The notes beneath the pieces were generated by a model that ran no database searches, was not told where the DNA came from, and saw only the letters and a program-made list of their open reading frames with translations. A DNA stretch of 64,000 nt from Solirubrobacteraceae bacterium (GTDB taxonomy: Bacteria; Actinomycetota; Thermoleophilia; Solirubrobacterales; Solirubrobacteraceae). This document shows, one piece after another, positions 26,586 to 35,482 of the stretch; the stretch's first letter is position 1; each line of letters starts with the position of its first letter. The stretch is from positions 1 through 64,000 of the forward strand of contig JADGPK010000003.1 in assembly GCA_017882445.1 (NCBI GenBank), read 5' to 3'. The translations under genes were made by a program, and so were the position numbers.

Positions 26586-27221
26586 CTAGCTCGGTCGGTC
26601 CGCCCGCAGCTCGTCCTGCACCCAGTCACACCCGACCGACAGATCCTCGACACCGAGGGCGGCCGCCACGTTGAGCGCCATGCCGTGGCGGAAGAAGTCA
26701 TCCATGCGCTCTGGCTCCGCGCCGGAGAGCTCGCGGGTGAGCTCCACCAGCTCGGCGTAGCGGTGTCGCACGTACGCGCGGACCACCTCGTCGTCGCAGG
26801 CCGCGTAGGACTGGTGCTGGAGCATCAGATGATCGCGGTCGCTGAGAAGAAGCTCCTTGTAGGCGCGACCCATCACCTCCAGCGCATCCTCGCACTCAGC
26901 CGGCGCGCGGCCGTCGCGATATTCGGCCGCTCCGCGCTCGAAGGTTTCGGCGACGCGTTGAAAGCTCCGCTCGATCGCCGCCAGGAACAGCTCGCGCTTG
27001 TTGGAGAAGAGACTGAACACGTACGGCTGGGCGACGCCGACGCGACGCGCGATGCGCTCCACCGCGGTGCCATGCAGCCCCCCGCGGGCGAACTCGTGGA
27101 CGGCCGCCGAGATCAGCTCCTCGCGACGCTCGGCCGCGGGGACGCGCCGGCGTGTCTGCTCGCCGCCCGAGGCAACCGCCGGGACGGGAGGGCGCGTTTT
27201 CCCCGACAGTTCGGGAGTCAC
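26586..27221 (-). CDS. TetR family repressor of the adjacent MFS pump
   Basis: 211 aa. HTH at about 28-75: REELISAAVHEFARGGLHGT, ARRVGVAQPYVFSLFSNKRELF. C-terminal ligand-binding helices include DDEVVRAYVRHRYAELVELT. Start GTG 27221 overlaps the MFS stop (GTGA), which shows co-translation with the pump. The palindromes at 28707-28737 upstream of the pump are the likely operator, giving drug-inducible autoregulation. Confidence 0.88.
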   Translation of the reverse strand: MTPELSGKTRPPVPAVASGGEQTRRRVPAAERREELISAAVHEFARGGLHGTAVERIARRVGVAQPYVFSLFSNKRELFLAAIERSFQRVAETFERGAAEYRDGRAPAECEDALEVMGRAYKELLLSDRDHLMLQHQSYAACDDEVVRAYVRHRYAELVELTRELSGAEPERMDDFFRHGMALNVAAALGVEDLSVGCDWVQDELRADRPS

Positions 27222-28681
27222 GCTGTGTCTCCGGCCAGCACTCCTCGCGGGCCCTCCGCGCGACCCTCCTCGCCGGCGCGAGCCATCCCGCGCGGGGACG
27301 CCTCCTGGGCCGCTTCGCGCGTGTGGAAGGGAAACGCCAGCACCACGAGCGCACCGAAGGCGAGCACCGCCACACCGACCCACATCGCGGGCAGCAGGCC
27401 GTGGAGGAACAGCTCGGGCGATCCGTACCCGCCCGCGCCGGAGAACACCGAGGCGAGCACCGCCACACCTAGCACGCCGCCCACCTCGCGGATCGCGTTG
27501 TTCGCGCCCGAGGCCTGGCCCGCCTGCTGGGCGGACACAGACGACAGCACCGCGTTCGCGGACGGCGCGAACACGAGCGCCATGCCCGAGCCGGCCATGA
27601 TGAACGGGACGATCATCTGTGAGTAGTGCATGTGGGTGGAGAGCATCCCGGCAAGCCACGCCAGCGCTCCCGCCTGCAGCGAGAGGCCGGCGATCATGAA
27701 CGGGCGGCTGCCGAGTCGCTCAGAGAATACGCCCGCCAGAGGCGCCACCACCATCGAGGCGCCGGTCCACACGAGCAGCTTCATACCGGCCTGAAGCGGC
27801 GTGTAGCCGAGCACGTCCTGCATGTATTGCGAGAGGAAGAAGATCGAGCCGAACATCCCGAAGTACATGCTCAAGGACGCCACATTCGTGACCGCGAAGG
27901 AGCGCTTGGCGAAGAACGCCATCGGCAGCATCGGCTCGGCGGCTCGAAGCTCCCAGACGACGAACCCGCCCAGCAGGACTGCGCCCGCGATCAGACTCAC
28001 AAGCACAGTCGGGCTCGTCCAGCCCAGCGACTGCGAGCGGACGAGGCCGAAGACGATCCCGAACGCGCCGCCGCACGCGAGCAGGAGACCGGGGATGTCG
28101 AGGGCGCCGTACGGTCCGCGGCTCTCCGCGAGCATGCGCGCGGCGAGCGGGATCAGGCAGATACCGATCGGGACGTTGATCCAGAAGATCCAGTGCCAGG
28201 AGATGCCCTGCACCACGGCGCCGCCGACCAACGGGCCGAGCGCGACGGCGATGCCGCTGATGCCCGACCACACGCCGATCGCCATCCCCCGTCGCTCGTT
28301 GGGAAAGGCTTCGGCGAGCAGGGTGAGGGTCAGCGGCGTAACCACCGCCGCGCCGGTTCCCTGGATGGCGCGCGCGATGATCAGAAGCTCAGTGCTCGGC
28401 GCCAGCGCCGCCAGCGCCGAGGCCGCCGTGAAGACGGCCATGCCGGCGAGGAACATGCGCTTTCGCCCGAACCGGTCCCCGAGCGCGGCGCCGGTGAGCA
28501 ACAGGACGGCGTAGGCGAGCACATATGCGTTGACCGTCCACTCGAGCGACTGGATCGAGGCTCCCAGGTCGCGATGGATCGTCGGAAGCGCCACGCTGAC
28601 CACGAGGTTGTCCAATACCACCATGAACAACGCGACCGAGACGATCCCCAGGGTCCAGCCGTTCCTGCGCGATCCGCTCAT
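27218..28681 (-). CDS. MFS transporter, DHA2 (EmrB/QacA) drug efflux family
   Basis: 487 aa, 14 predicted membrane helices. Marks: motif A as GDRFGRKRMFLAG after TM2, TM1 FMVVLDNLVVSVALPTI with the Asp of the DHA2 family, and motif C-like ISGIAVALGPLVGGAVV in TM5. Exports drugs or toxic lipids using the proton gradient. AGGAG 8 nt before ATG. It leads an operon with tetR and probably the LapA gene. Confidence 0.92.
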   Translation of the reverse strand: MSGSRRNGWTLGIVSVALFMVVLDNLVVSVALPTIHRDLGASIQSLEWTVNAYVLAYAVLLLTGAALGDRFGRKRMFLAGMAVFTAASALAALAPSTELLIIARAIQGTGAAVVTPLTLTLLAEAFPNERRGMAIGVWSGISGIAVALGPLVGGAVVQGISWHWIFWINVPIGICLIPLAARMLAESRGPYGALDIPGLLLACGGAFGIVFGLVRSQSLGWTSPTVLVSLIAGAVLLGGFVVWELRAAEPMLPMAFFAKRSFAVTNVASLSMYFGMFGSIFFLSQYMQDVLGYTPLQAGMKLLVWTGASMVVAPLAGVFSERLGSRPFMIAGLSLQAGALAWLAGMLSTHMHYSQMIVPFIMAGSGMALVFAPSANAVLSSVSAQQAGQASGANNAIREVGGVLGVAVLASVFSGAGGYGSPELFLHGLLPAMWVGVAVLAFGALVVLAFPFHTREAAQEASPRGMARAGEEGRAEGPRGVLAGDTA

Positions 28682-28706
28682 CGCCTACGCTCCTTGCTTA
28701 GCCGCC

Positions 28707-28737
28707 GCTAATTTGAAGTAGATTAGCACTCACTAAT
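28707..28737. promoter_or_regulatory. Probable TetR operator cluster upstream of the MFS pump
   Basis: An AT-rich island in a GC-rich region with three half-sites: GCTAAT (28707-28712), ATTAGC (28722-28727) and CTAAT (28733-28737). They form two overlapping dyads, GCTAAT-9-ATTAGC and ATTAG-6-CTAAT. They lie 26-56 nt upstream of the pump ATG, where the promoter must be. Confidence 0.6.
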
Positions 28738-28839
28738 AAGTCTGTCTCGTCCCCCGACTTCCGGGCGGCCGTCGACGAAACGATGTGGCCAGTGAGGCGA
28801 GCACGCGCCAGTTCGAGGAGGAGCCAGGTGCGCGACGAA

Positions 28840-28845
28840 TACCAT
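28840..28845 (+). promoter_or_regulatory. Leaderless -10 element for the lipoprotein gene
   Basis: TACCAT, 7 nt upstream of ATG 28853. It argues for the second of two in-frame ATGs. Confidence 0.45.
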
Positions 28846-28852
28846 GGGTGCG

Positions 28853-29530
28853 ATGAAGCGGACCCTGCTCGGAGGATCAACGACGCTCGCGCTCGCGCTC
28901 GGGCTCTTATGCGGGGCCTTGCTCGGCGGATGCGGCTCGCAGACGAAGACCGTGTCCGCGGCGGGCTCACCGGCACCGGCGCAGACGGGCGCGTCCACCA
29001 CACCGCCCACCACGGGCACATCCACCACGCACGCGACGTCGACGAGCACGACGCCGCTCCAGACGACCACCAACGGCGGCACGTCCGTGCCCGGCACCAC
29101 GCGCACGGCGCCCGAGCCGGCCTTCGCGCAGCAGGAAACGCACGCCGAAGGGGTCAGCGGCGCCGCGGCTGTCGTGCGCTCGAGGGGCTACACGCCGAAC
29201 GACACCTCCACATACCACCCCGAACAGACCCTGCGGGTACTCGTGGGGACGCGGACCGGCTCCGGCGACGGGTTCGGCCAGCAGGCGTTCTTCTTTGTCA
29301 ACGGCCGCTACATCGGCACGGACGCCAAGGAACCGAGCGCAATGGTGAAGATCGTCTCCCAGAGCGACACGGAGGTGACGCTCGCCTACCCGCTCTACCG
29401 GAAGAGCGATCCGCTGTGTTGCCCGGGCGCCGGGCAGGCCATCGTGCAGTTTCAGCTCAACAACGGCAAGCTTACGCCCGTGGGGCACATTCCCCCCGCC
29501 AGTTCGAGCAGCGGCCTCAGTCGCTACTAG
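28853..29530 (+). CDS. LppP/LprE-like lipoprotein
   Basis: 225 aa. Signal peptide MKRTLLGGSTTLALALGLL ending in lipobox GALLGGC, so the Cys is lipid-modified. A 60-residue Thr/Ser linker follows, then a domain with GYTPNDTSTYHPEQTLRVLV, GFGQQAFFFVNGRYIGTD and PLYRKSDPLCCPGAGQA, the LppP/LprE family pattern known from mycobacteria. Function is unknown; LprE has been linked to virulence. The paired Cys in CC may form disulphides outside the cell. ATG 28844 is an alternative start. Confidence 0.82.
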   Translation: MKRTLLGGSTTLALALGLLCGALLGGCGSQTKTVSAAGSPAPAQTGASTTPPTTGTSTTHATSTSTTPLQTTTNGGTSVPGTTRTAPEPAFAQQETHAEGVSGAAAVVRSRGYTPNDTSTYHPEQTLRVLVGTRTGSGDGFGQQAFFFVNGRYIGTDAKEPSAMVKIVSQSDTEVTLAYPLYRKSDPLCCPGAGQAIVQFQLNNGKLTPVGHIPPASSSSGLSRY

Positions 29531-29575
29531 CAGCACGCGGACGCGGGCGTCCTCGCGCCGGTCGCGCTGGAGGAG

Positions 29576-29605
29576 TTGGCGCCCGGACGGGAGAGGTCCT
29601 ATGTT
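29576..29605 (+). promoter_or_regulatory. Probable sigma-70 promoter of the PPOX gene
   Basis: TTGGCG (29576-29581) and TATGTT (29600-29605) with an 18-nt spacer, giving a leader of about 35 nt that contains AAAGGG before ATG 29645. Confidence 0.45.
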
Positions 29606-29644
29606 GGTGTGCAGACACCACCCAACGTGAGAAAGGGTTCGCTG

Positions 29645-30046
29645 ATGAGCGTGAGAATCGAAGGTCGCGCCGAGGAGCTGTTGAAGGGCAGGAACTTCTG
29701 CAACGTCGCCACCCTGCGCCCCGACGGCTCGGTGCACAGCGCGCCCGTGTGGGTGGACGTGCAGGACGGGCGCCCGGTCCTCAACACGGCCGAGGGACGA
29801 GCGTGGCCGCGCAACCTCGAGCGCGATCCGCGCGTGACGCTGACGGTCCAGAACATGGAGAACCCATACGAGTACCTCGAGATCCGAGGCCGTGTGGCCG
29901 AGCGCACCCACGAGGGCGCCGACGAGCACATCGACGCACTGGCGAAGAAGTACATGGACAAGGACGTCTACCCCCTCCGTCAGCCCGGAGAACAGCGCCT
30001 GATCATCCGCGTGGAGCCCGAGCACGCTCACGTGTGGGGAAGCTGA
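29645..30046 (+). CDS. PPOX-class (pyridoxamine 5'-phosphate oxidase-like) F420- or flavin-binding protein
   Basis: 133 aa split-barrel protein: FCNVATLRPDGSVHSAPVWVDV is the typical first strand pair, followed by NTAEGRAWPRNLERDPRVTL and a C-terminal EPEHAHVWGS. This is the 'PPOX class F420-dependent' family common in actinobacteria, which reduces small substrates with F420H2 or flavin. Lys/Arg in GRAWPRNLERDPR could bind the cofactor phosphate. Start fixed by AAAGGG and the family N-terminus. Confidence 0.88.
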   Translation: MSVRIEGRAEELLKGRNFCNVATLRPDGSVHSAPVWVDVQDGRPVLNTAEGRAWPRNLERDPRVTLTVQNMENPYEYLEIRGRVAERTHEGADEHIDALAKKYMDKDVYPLRQPGEQRLIIRVEPEHAHVWGS

Positions 30047-30095
30047 CCGGACTCCCCACGGCGACAGCGCCCAGGGCCATGGACGAGTCGCGGCC

Positions 30096-30371
30096 TCAGG
30101 CGCGTCGCAGCAGCCGCCTCCACAGCGACGGCGGCTTGGGCTGCGCGCGCAGCCACTCGTCCCTCAGCACCAGTTCACCCCGGGAGCGGGCCTTCAGCAC
30201 GCACTCGGTGTGGGCGTGGCGGCGCCGGCGCGAGTCGCCCTCGGGGGCGATCAGCATATGCTCGCTCAGAGCGGGCAGATGATGAGCGCAGATAGGACAG
30301 CGATACGTCGCAGGCTTACGGTTGGCCGCGCGGCGCACCGTCCACCATGGAGCGGGCGGAAGGCTGGGCAT
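30096..30371 (-). CDS. Small zinc-ribbon-like hypothetical protein
   Basis: 91 aa beginning MPSLPPAPWWTVRRAANRKP. A CPICAHHLPALSEH segment and a later HAHTEC give Cys/His spacing able to bind one zinc (C-x2-C-x2-H...H-x-H-x2-C). C-terminus is basic (PPSLWRRLLRRA). Function unknown. Its start overlaps the open frame of the divergent CHAD gene, so exact starts of both are uncertain. Confidence 0.6.
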   Translation of the reverse strand: MPSLPPAPWWTVRRAANRKPATYRCPICAHHLPALSEHMLIAPEGDSRRRRHAHTECVLKARSRGELVLRDEWLRAQPKPPSLWRRLLRRA

Positions 30372-30413
30372 CGCTCCATTGTCGCGCCGCTCGCGGCCAC
30401 ACTGGCCGCGACC

Positions 30414-31496
30414 ATGGCCGTGGGGGTCGGCGTGGTGATCGCAAAGGCCGAGCGCGAGCGCCGGGCGTCGCGCCGGCGAAGCACGGATCACCGGCTCGGC
30501 CTGCTGGCAGACGAGCTACTCGCGGGAGGCCTGAAGCGCACGGCTGTCGGCCAGCTCGATCTCGCCATCGAGATGCTCGAGCGCGGCAACGGGAGCGTTG
30601 ACGGCGGGAAGGCGGTGCACGAGACGCGCAAGGCGCTCAAGCGCCTGCGCGCACTGCTCAGGCTCGTGAGGGCGCAGCTCGGAGAGACGGCTTTCGCACG
30701 CGAGGATGGGGTGCTGTCCTGCGTCGGTCGCGCTCTCTCCGGAGCACGCGACGCAGACGTGATCCTCGCCACGCTCGACCAGCTGATCGCGCGCCATCCG
30801 CGCAAGCTCGCCGGCCGCAGCGGCGTCTCCCGCCTGCGCGCACGTTTGGTGGCCGATCAACAGCAGGCGGCCCGCGCGGCCCTCGGGGAGGAATCCACCC
30901 GCGCACAGGCGCTGGCCGATCTGCACGCCTGCAGGGAGCGCATGGGCGCGTGGAGCCTGCCCGAGCGCGGAGGCTTCGAGCTCGTGGAGCCCGGTCTGCT
31001 GCGGTCCTATCAACAGGGGCGACAGCGCCTGCGACGCGCGGCCCGCAGCAAGGGCGAGGACATGCGCAGGATGCACGCATGGCGCAAACGCGTGAAGGAC
31101 CTGCGCTACGCCGTGGAAATGCTCCAGCGCCGAGACTCCCCAGACTCAACCGGCGCGCACGAGCTGAGGGGCAAGCGCGCGCGGCGCAGGCGCGCGCAGG
31201 CGCACAAGGACGCCGCGCGCCTGCGACGCCTGGCCCGCAGCGCCGAGCAGCTGGGGGAAATGCTGGGCGAGGACCACGACCTGGCCGTGCTCGCCGGCTT
31301 GATCCGCTCCGCCGGAAAGCGCGGCGGCGGTGACACCGCCCGGATCGGCCGTGGCACGCGAAAGACGCTGCTGAAGCTGATATCCCGGCGCCGGCGAGAG
31401 CTGCGCAGGAGAGCGCTTCGGGAGGGCGAGCGCCTCTACCGCCGCACTCCCAAGAAGTTCGTGCGCCGCATCGGCGCAGCGCTGGAACGCCGCTGA
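30414..31496 (+). CDS. CHAD domain protein
   Basis: About 360 aa. CHAD domains are histidine-rich, helical and bind polyphosphate. Marks are VHETRKALKRLRALLRLVR (first helix), GALSGARDADVIL-like RALSGARDADV, MHAWRKRVKDLRYAVEML (second repeat) and LGEDHDLAVLAGLI. A hydrophobic N-terminal stretch (AVGVGVVIAK) could anchor it. The usual CYTH partner domain is absent. ATG 30414 is provisional; the frame is open from 30210. Confidence 0.85.
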   Translation: MAVGVGVVIAKAERERRASRRRSTDHRLGLLADELLAGGLKRTAVGQLDLAIEMLERGNGSVDGGKAVHETRKALKRLRALLRLVRAQLGETAFAREDGVLSCVGRALSGARDADVILATLDQLIARHPRKLAGRSGVSRLRARLVADQQQAARAALGEESTRAQALADLHACRERMGAWSLPERGGFELVEPGLLRSYQQGRQRLRRAARSKGEDMRRMHAWRKRVKDLRYAVEMLQRRDSPDSTGAHELRGKRARRRRAQAHKDAARLRRLARSAEQLGEMLGEDHDLAVLAGLIRSAGKRGGGDTARIGRGTRKTLLKLISRRRRELRRRALREGERLYRRTPKKFVRRIGAALERR

Positions 31497-31502
31497 GGGC
31501 GG

Positions 31503-31979
31503 TCAGCTGACGCTGACGACCGTGAGGGTGCGCTTGCCCTTGGGCAGCGACACCGAGGTCTTCTCGCCGGGCGCGCACCCGAGCAGAGCGACCGCGACGG
31601 GAGATTCGGCCGACAGGCGGCCATCCCCCGGAGCCGCGTCGTGAGAGCTGACGATCCGCCAGGTCTGCTCGACGCCCTCGGGATCGCGCACGACGACCGT
31701 GGAGCCGAAGCCGACCACCCCGCCCGCGCCCGCGCTCTCCTCCTCGACGATCGCCGCATTGGCGATCTTCTCGCGCAGCCTGGCGATCTTGGTCTCGAGG
31801 TGCGCCTGGTCGTTCTTGGCGTCGTGATACTCGCTGTTCTCCTTCAGATCGCCCCACTCGCGCGCGGTCTTGATGCGCTCGGCGATCTCGCGGCGCCCCT
31901 GGCCCTCGAGCGCCTCCAGATCCGCGTTGAGGGCATCGAGCCCCTCGGCCGTGATCAGGTTGGTCGCCTCGTGAACCAC
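31503..31979 (-). CDS. greA: Transcription elongation factor GreA
   Basis: 158 aa. GreA rescues backtracked RNA polymerase by stimulating transcript cleavage. N-terminal coiled coil with the tip acidic pair in REWGDLKENSEYHDAKNDQ (Asp and Glu near residues 43-46), then the FKBP-like C-domain VVVRDPEGVEQTWRIVSS and SPVAVALLGCAPGE. GTG 31979 is the only start near the family N-terminus; AGGAG lies 12 nt upstream, a long spacing. Confidence 0.93.
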   Translation of the reverse strand: MVHEATNLITAEGLDALNADLEALEGQGRREIAERIKTAREWGDLKENSEYHDAKNDQAHLETKIARLREKIANAAIVEEESAGAGGVVGFGSTVVVRDPEGVEQTWRIVSSHDAAPGDGRLSAESPVAVALLGCAPGEKTSVSLPKGKRTLTVVSVS

Positions 31980-32044
31980 ATCTGCAGCGTACTCCTCCCG
32001 TACCTCCCGCCGGACCGTGAGCGCGAGCCGGACGTGATCTGCAC

Positions 32045-33454
32045 TTAGAAGTAGGTGCTCGCGGGCGAGGACAGCAGCGCGTAGATCTGGACGATCGCCG
32101 CCTGCACCAACAGCTGCGCGGAAGCGGGGGAGCCGGCCACGAACAGGTTGCTGTTCAGACGCAGGTGCTGCCAGGCATAGTCGACATAGGCCTGGGCGAT
32201 CGTCGGACCCGGCGGATCGTGGGTCACCGAGTCGAGGTACAGCAGGTTGCGGAAGTAGACCGCCGGGAAGAAGGGGTTCTCCGACCCGAGTCGTTCGGGC
32301 GTGAAGTAGGCGAGCGCGGCCTTGGCGGTCTGGCGGGCCTGGTAGAGGTAGGCCGCGTTGCCGGTCGCTCTGAACAGCAGCGTGCCCGCGCCGATCATCG
32401 TCCCCTGGTTGTAGCTCCAGAGCATCGGTTCGACGACGCCCTTGCGGTCGATGTGGTCGGCGTACAGCGAGCTCGGTTGCAACAGGCATGCGCGCACCCA
32501 TTCGTAGGCCATCTCGGCGAACTGCAGGTACTGGACGTTGCCGGTGATCCGGTAGAGCTGGACTCCCAGCTCGGCCGCCGGAGCCGTGGTGACGGTGTTG
32601 CGGTCGGTGTCTTCAGCGTCGTTTGAGAACGGCAGACCGCCCGGACAGGGCAGTTCGGGACTCGTCTGCCAACCGGCCATCTCGAACGCCATGATCGCCT
32701 CGGCGTCGCTGAGGGCGGTGGGGTCGCGATCGAGCCTGTACAGGCGAGCCAGCTCGATCCCGACCCAGTCGTTGTCGTCGTAGTACTTGGTCCCGCCCCG
32801 GCCTGCTGGAGGCGCCACCCTCCCGTCGAAGGCCGCCAGCGTGCTCGTATACGTCCCTTCTGGCGCACCCGAGTTGTTGGTGTCCAGGTAGGAGCGCAGA
32901 CCGAACATCTCGGCGTGGATCTCGCGCGCGAATGAGACCCCCGAGTGAGGGATGCTCGCCATGCTGATCGTGGCGGCGAGCGCCTGGGAGAAGGGCCACA
33001 GATAGGAGAACGGTTCGCCGTCGTACAGGCCCGAGCCGGGTATGTAGTAGGCCCTCTGCATCGCCTGGAAGGCGAGCAGCGCCCGCGCGGGGTTGCCGCG
33101 CAGCCCGGGCTTGCGGCGCTTCCTGCGGGCCTTTGCGGTGGATCGTGCGACGGCGTGCGCGCCCGCACGCCGGCCGTACGGGCCGGCCCGCGCAAAATCA
33201 GACGGCTTGGGACGGATCGACGGGCGCGTGGCGCCCGCCGGGTAGACCGACGCAGGAGCGCCATCAGCGGCCGTCAGGACGGGCGCAGCGACGCGCGCCG
33301 CGTGCGCGACGCGGGCGCCACCGAGGGACGTCGCCGCGCACAGCAGCAGCGAGCCGCACAGGGCCCTGATCTCGCGTCGGTGAGGAAAGCTGACGATGAT
33401 GGAACTCTGAGCAAGCACAACAACCGAAGGGGGCATTCGTTTTGGTATACGCAT
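32045..33454 (-). CDS. Secreted glycoside hydrolase family 76-like protein
   Basis: 469 aa with an export signal (RALCGSLLLCAATSLGGARVAHA) and a basic linker (KARRKRRK). The (alpha/alpha)6-barrel domain shows the GH76 catalytic Asp pair in KYYDDNDWVGIELARL and a later MLWSYNQGTMIGAG. GH76 enzymes are endo-alpha-1,6-mannanases or transglycosidases acting on mannan or lipoglycans. The start is uncertain: ATG 33454 or 33436, and either leaves a long n-region before the signal helix. Confidence 0.8.
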   Translation of the reverse strand: MRIPKRMPPSVVVLAQSSIIVSFPHRREIRALCGSLLLCAATSLGGARVAHAARVAAPVLTAADGAPASVYPAGATRPSIRPKPSDFARAGPYGRRAGAHAVARSTAKARRKRRKPGLRGNPARALLAFQAMQRAYYIPGSGLYDGEPFSYLWPFSQALAATISMASIPHSGVSFAREIHAEMFGLRSYLDTNNSGAPEGTYTSTLAAFDGRVAPPAGRGGTKYYDDNDWVGIELARLYRLDRDPTALSDAEAIMAFEMAGWQTSPELPCPGGLPFSNDAEDTDRNTVTTAPAAELGVQLYRITGNVQYLQFAEMAYEWVRACLLQPSSLYADHIDRKGVVEPMLWSYNQGTMIGAGTLLFRATGNAAYLYQARQTAKAALAYFTPERLGSENPFFPAVYFRNLLYLDSVTHDPPGPTIAQAYVDYAWQHLRLNSNLFVAGSPASAQLLVQAAIVQIYALLSSPASTYF

Positions 33455-33533
33455 ACCCAGTGACCGGGCAGCTCAGCGCGGGTGCCCGTCCAGACAGGCC
33501 TCGGCCCATCGTCTCACACGCCCCGCGCAGAGG

Positions 33534-34394
33534 GTGAACCCGGCCTTGCACTACGACTACACCACCGTCGGGCACGTGACGATCGACGTGCTGGACGACG
33601 GCTCTCGCCGCGCCGGGGGCACCGCGCTCTATGCCGCGCTGCAGGCCTCGCGGCTCGGGCTGCGGGCGTTGATCATCACGCAGGGCGTGGCGGGTGAGAT
33701 CGAGGAGCTGATCGAGCCCTTCCGGGGAGAGCTGGAGCTCGAGATCCTGCCGGCGGAGCGGACGACCACGCTTCGCACCACGGGCTCGCGCTTGACGCGC
33801 ACGCAGCGGGTGCTGGCCTGGGCGGGTCCGATCGCCGTGGATCTGGCGCTAGACACCGCGATCCTGCATCTGGCGCCGGTCGCCCGCGAGTGTCCCACGC
33901 GATGGCGGGGCACACCCGGGTTCGTCGCGTTGACCCCGCAGGGCCTCGCGAGGCAGTGGACCGGGCCCGACGGCGAGATCTCGCTGACGCGGCCGGCAGA
34001 CACGGCCGAGCGGCTGGCGGAGAGATGCGACGCGCTGGTGGTGAGCGAGCACGAGCACGCGAGCTGCGCCGCGCTGATCTCACGCGCCACGGCGGCCGGC
34101 GCGGTCGTGGCGGTCACCGACGGACCCCACCCGAACACGATCCTCCTGCCCCGCCGGGGCAGCGTGGCTGTGGAGGTCCCGGGCATCGCGACTCCGCGTG
34201 ACGATCTCGGCGCGGGCGACGTGTTCGCGGCTGCGTTCTTCGTGGCACTGGAGCAGGGAGGATCGCCGCAGGACGCCGCGGGGTTCGCCACAGCGGCGGC
34301 CGCCGTGCGAATGCAGGGAGCCGGCGCCGGTGCGATCGGCGATCGAACGGCGATCGAGGCCCGGCTCAGAGACGTCGCGGGCTCGCGCGGCTGA
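33534..34394 (+). CDS. PfkB family carbohydrate kinase
   Basis: 286 aa ribokinase-like fold. Marks: TTVGHVTIDVL at the start, RAGGTALYAALQASRLGLR (substrate-binding GG), and the C-terminal anion-hole/catalytic motif DDLGAGDVFAAAFFVAL with the catalytic Asp. The middle lacks the usual lid length. Could phosphorylate a sugar or nucleoside; substrate unknown. GTG 33534 start directly after GAGG. Divergent from the GH76 gene and convergent with the GlcNAc kinase-like gene. Confidence 0.85.
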   Translation: MNPALHYDYTTVGHVTIDVLDDGSRRAGGTALYAALQASRLGLRALIITQGVAGEIEELIEPFRGELELEILPAERTTTLRTTGSRLTRTQRVLAWAGPIAVDLALDTAILHLAPVARECPTRWRGTPGFVALTPQGLARQWTGPDGEISLTRPADTAERLAERCDALVVSEHEHASCAALISRATAAGAVVAVTDGPHPNTILLPRRGSVAVEVPGIATPRDDLGAGDVFAAAFFVALEQGGSPQDAAGFATAAAAVRMQGAGAGAIGDRTAIEARLRDVAGSRG

Positions 34395-34401
34395 CGCGCG
34401 A

Positions 34402-35436
34402 TCAGCCGGCGAGCGCCCGCGCGATCAGCGGCGAGAGCTCGGCGGCCGTCAGCTCGCGCCCGGCGCCGCAGGCGCGCAGCGCAAGCAAGAGGCTTCCGCC
34501 GACGGGCGCCATCTCCACACGCTTCACCTGCGCGGCGGGTGCGTACCCGTGCACGGCCCTCGTGAGCGGCTCGACGAAGATCGGGCCGGCCTTGAAGGCG
34601 CTGCCGATCAGGCCCACGGGAAAGGAGCCGGTGCGGTCGGCCAGGCCCGTCCGGTCGATCACGGCCGCGATCTGCCCGCCCAACTCCCTGGCTCCGCGCT
34701 CGTAGAGCTCGCAGGCGACCGCGTCGCCGTGCTCGGCGAGCTTGCCGGTCTCGATCGCGAACGCCGCGATCTCGCCCTTGGTCAGCGGCTTGGAGTAGAC
34801 GAGGCTTGCGAGTGCCTCGACACTCGACACTCCGAAGAACGCCGGCGCCGCGTCGCTGAGCGCCGTCTCGGGGCCGGAGGCCTCGCGGTCTCGCAGCGCG
34901 GCCTTGATCGACTGAACACCCAGCCAGTAGCCCGAGCCCTCATCGCCGAGCAGATGACCCCACCCTCCCGCTCGCCAGGCCCGGCCGTCGGGGCCGACGC
35001 CGAAGACGTTGGAGCCGGTGCCGGAGATCACGGCCACGCCGGGACCGGCGCCCGTGGCGGTGGCCCAGGCTCCCACGACGTCGTTGACCACGATCCAGGC
35101 GTCGTTGCGCGCTGAACGCACGTGCGCCGCGATGGACTCGGTGTTGGTGCCCGCGATGGCGAGCACCGCGGCGCCGAGCTGATCGCGGGTGATGCCGGCC
35201 CGCTTGATCGCGTCCTCAGCGGCGCCCAGCAGGGCCTGCACGGCGGCCGTGGCGCCCACGGCGTCCTCGTTGCTGGGCCCCCCGCGCGCGAGATGCAGGA
35301 CGTTCGTCTCGAGGTCGAGCACCGCGGCGAGCGTCTTGGTCGCGCCCCCGTCGATCCCCATCACAAAGCGTGCGCCTGCGCCAGCGCGGGGACGCGTGAG
35401 CGTGGCGGGCAGCTCGACCAGTGGATGGCGCTCCAT
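34402..35436 (-). CDS. N-acetylglucosamine kinase-like (BadF/BadG/BcrA/BcrD ATPase family)
   Basis: 344 aa actin-fold kinase. Phosphate 1 motif FVMGIDGGATKTLAAVLD (about 25-42), VVNDVVGAWATATG with catalytic Asp, phosphate 2 VAVISGTGSNVFGV, and GWGHLLGDEGSGYWLG, the typical GlcNAc-kinase signature. C-terminal VGLIGSAFKAGPIF and EMAPVGGSLLLAL complete the fold. Probably salvages amino sugars from cell wall or chitin. GAGAGGAT upstream of ATG. Confidence 0.9.
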   Translation of the reverse strand: MERHPLVELPATLTRPRAGAGARFVMGIDGGATKTLAAVLDLETNVLHLARGGPSNEDAVGATAAVQALLGAAEDAIKRAGITRDQLGAAVLAIAGTNTESIAAHVRSARNDAWIVVNDVVGAWATATGAGPGVAVISGTGSNVFGVGPDGRAWRAGGWGHLLGDEGSGYWLGVQSIKAALRDREASGPETALSDAAPAFFGVSSVEALASLVYSKPLTKGEIAAFAIETGKLAEHGDAVACELYERGARELGGQIAAVIDRTGLADRTGSFPVGLIGSAFKAGPIFVEPLTRAVHGYAPAAQVKRVEMAPVGGSLLLALRACGAGRELTAAELSPLIARALAG

Positions 35437-35469
35437 CGCGGGATCCTCTCAGGATTCGCACATCGTGGT

Positions 35470-35475
35470 TAGGAT
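35470..35475 (+). promoter_or_regulatory. Leaderless -10 element
   Basis: TAGGAT, 7 nt upstream of ATG 35483. Confidence 0.5.
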
Positions 35476-35482
35476 CACCGCG

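Noticed and set aside
34198-35115. Plus-strand frame over the GlcNAc-kinase-like gene
   Set aside because: Arg/Ala-rich shadow with no domain; the kinase on the minus strand has all motifs.
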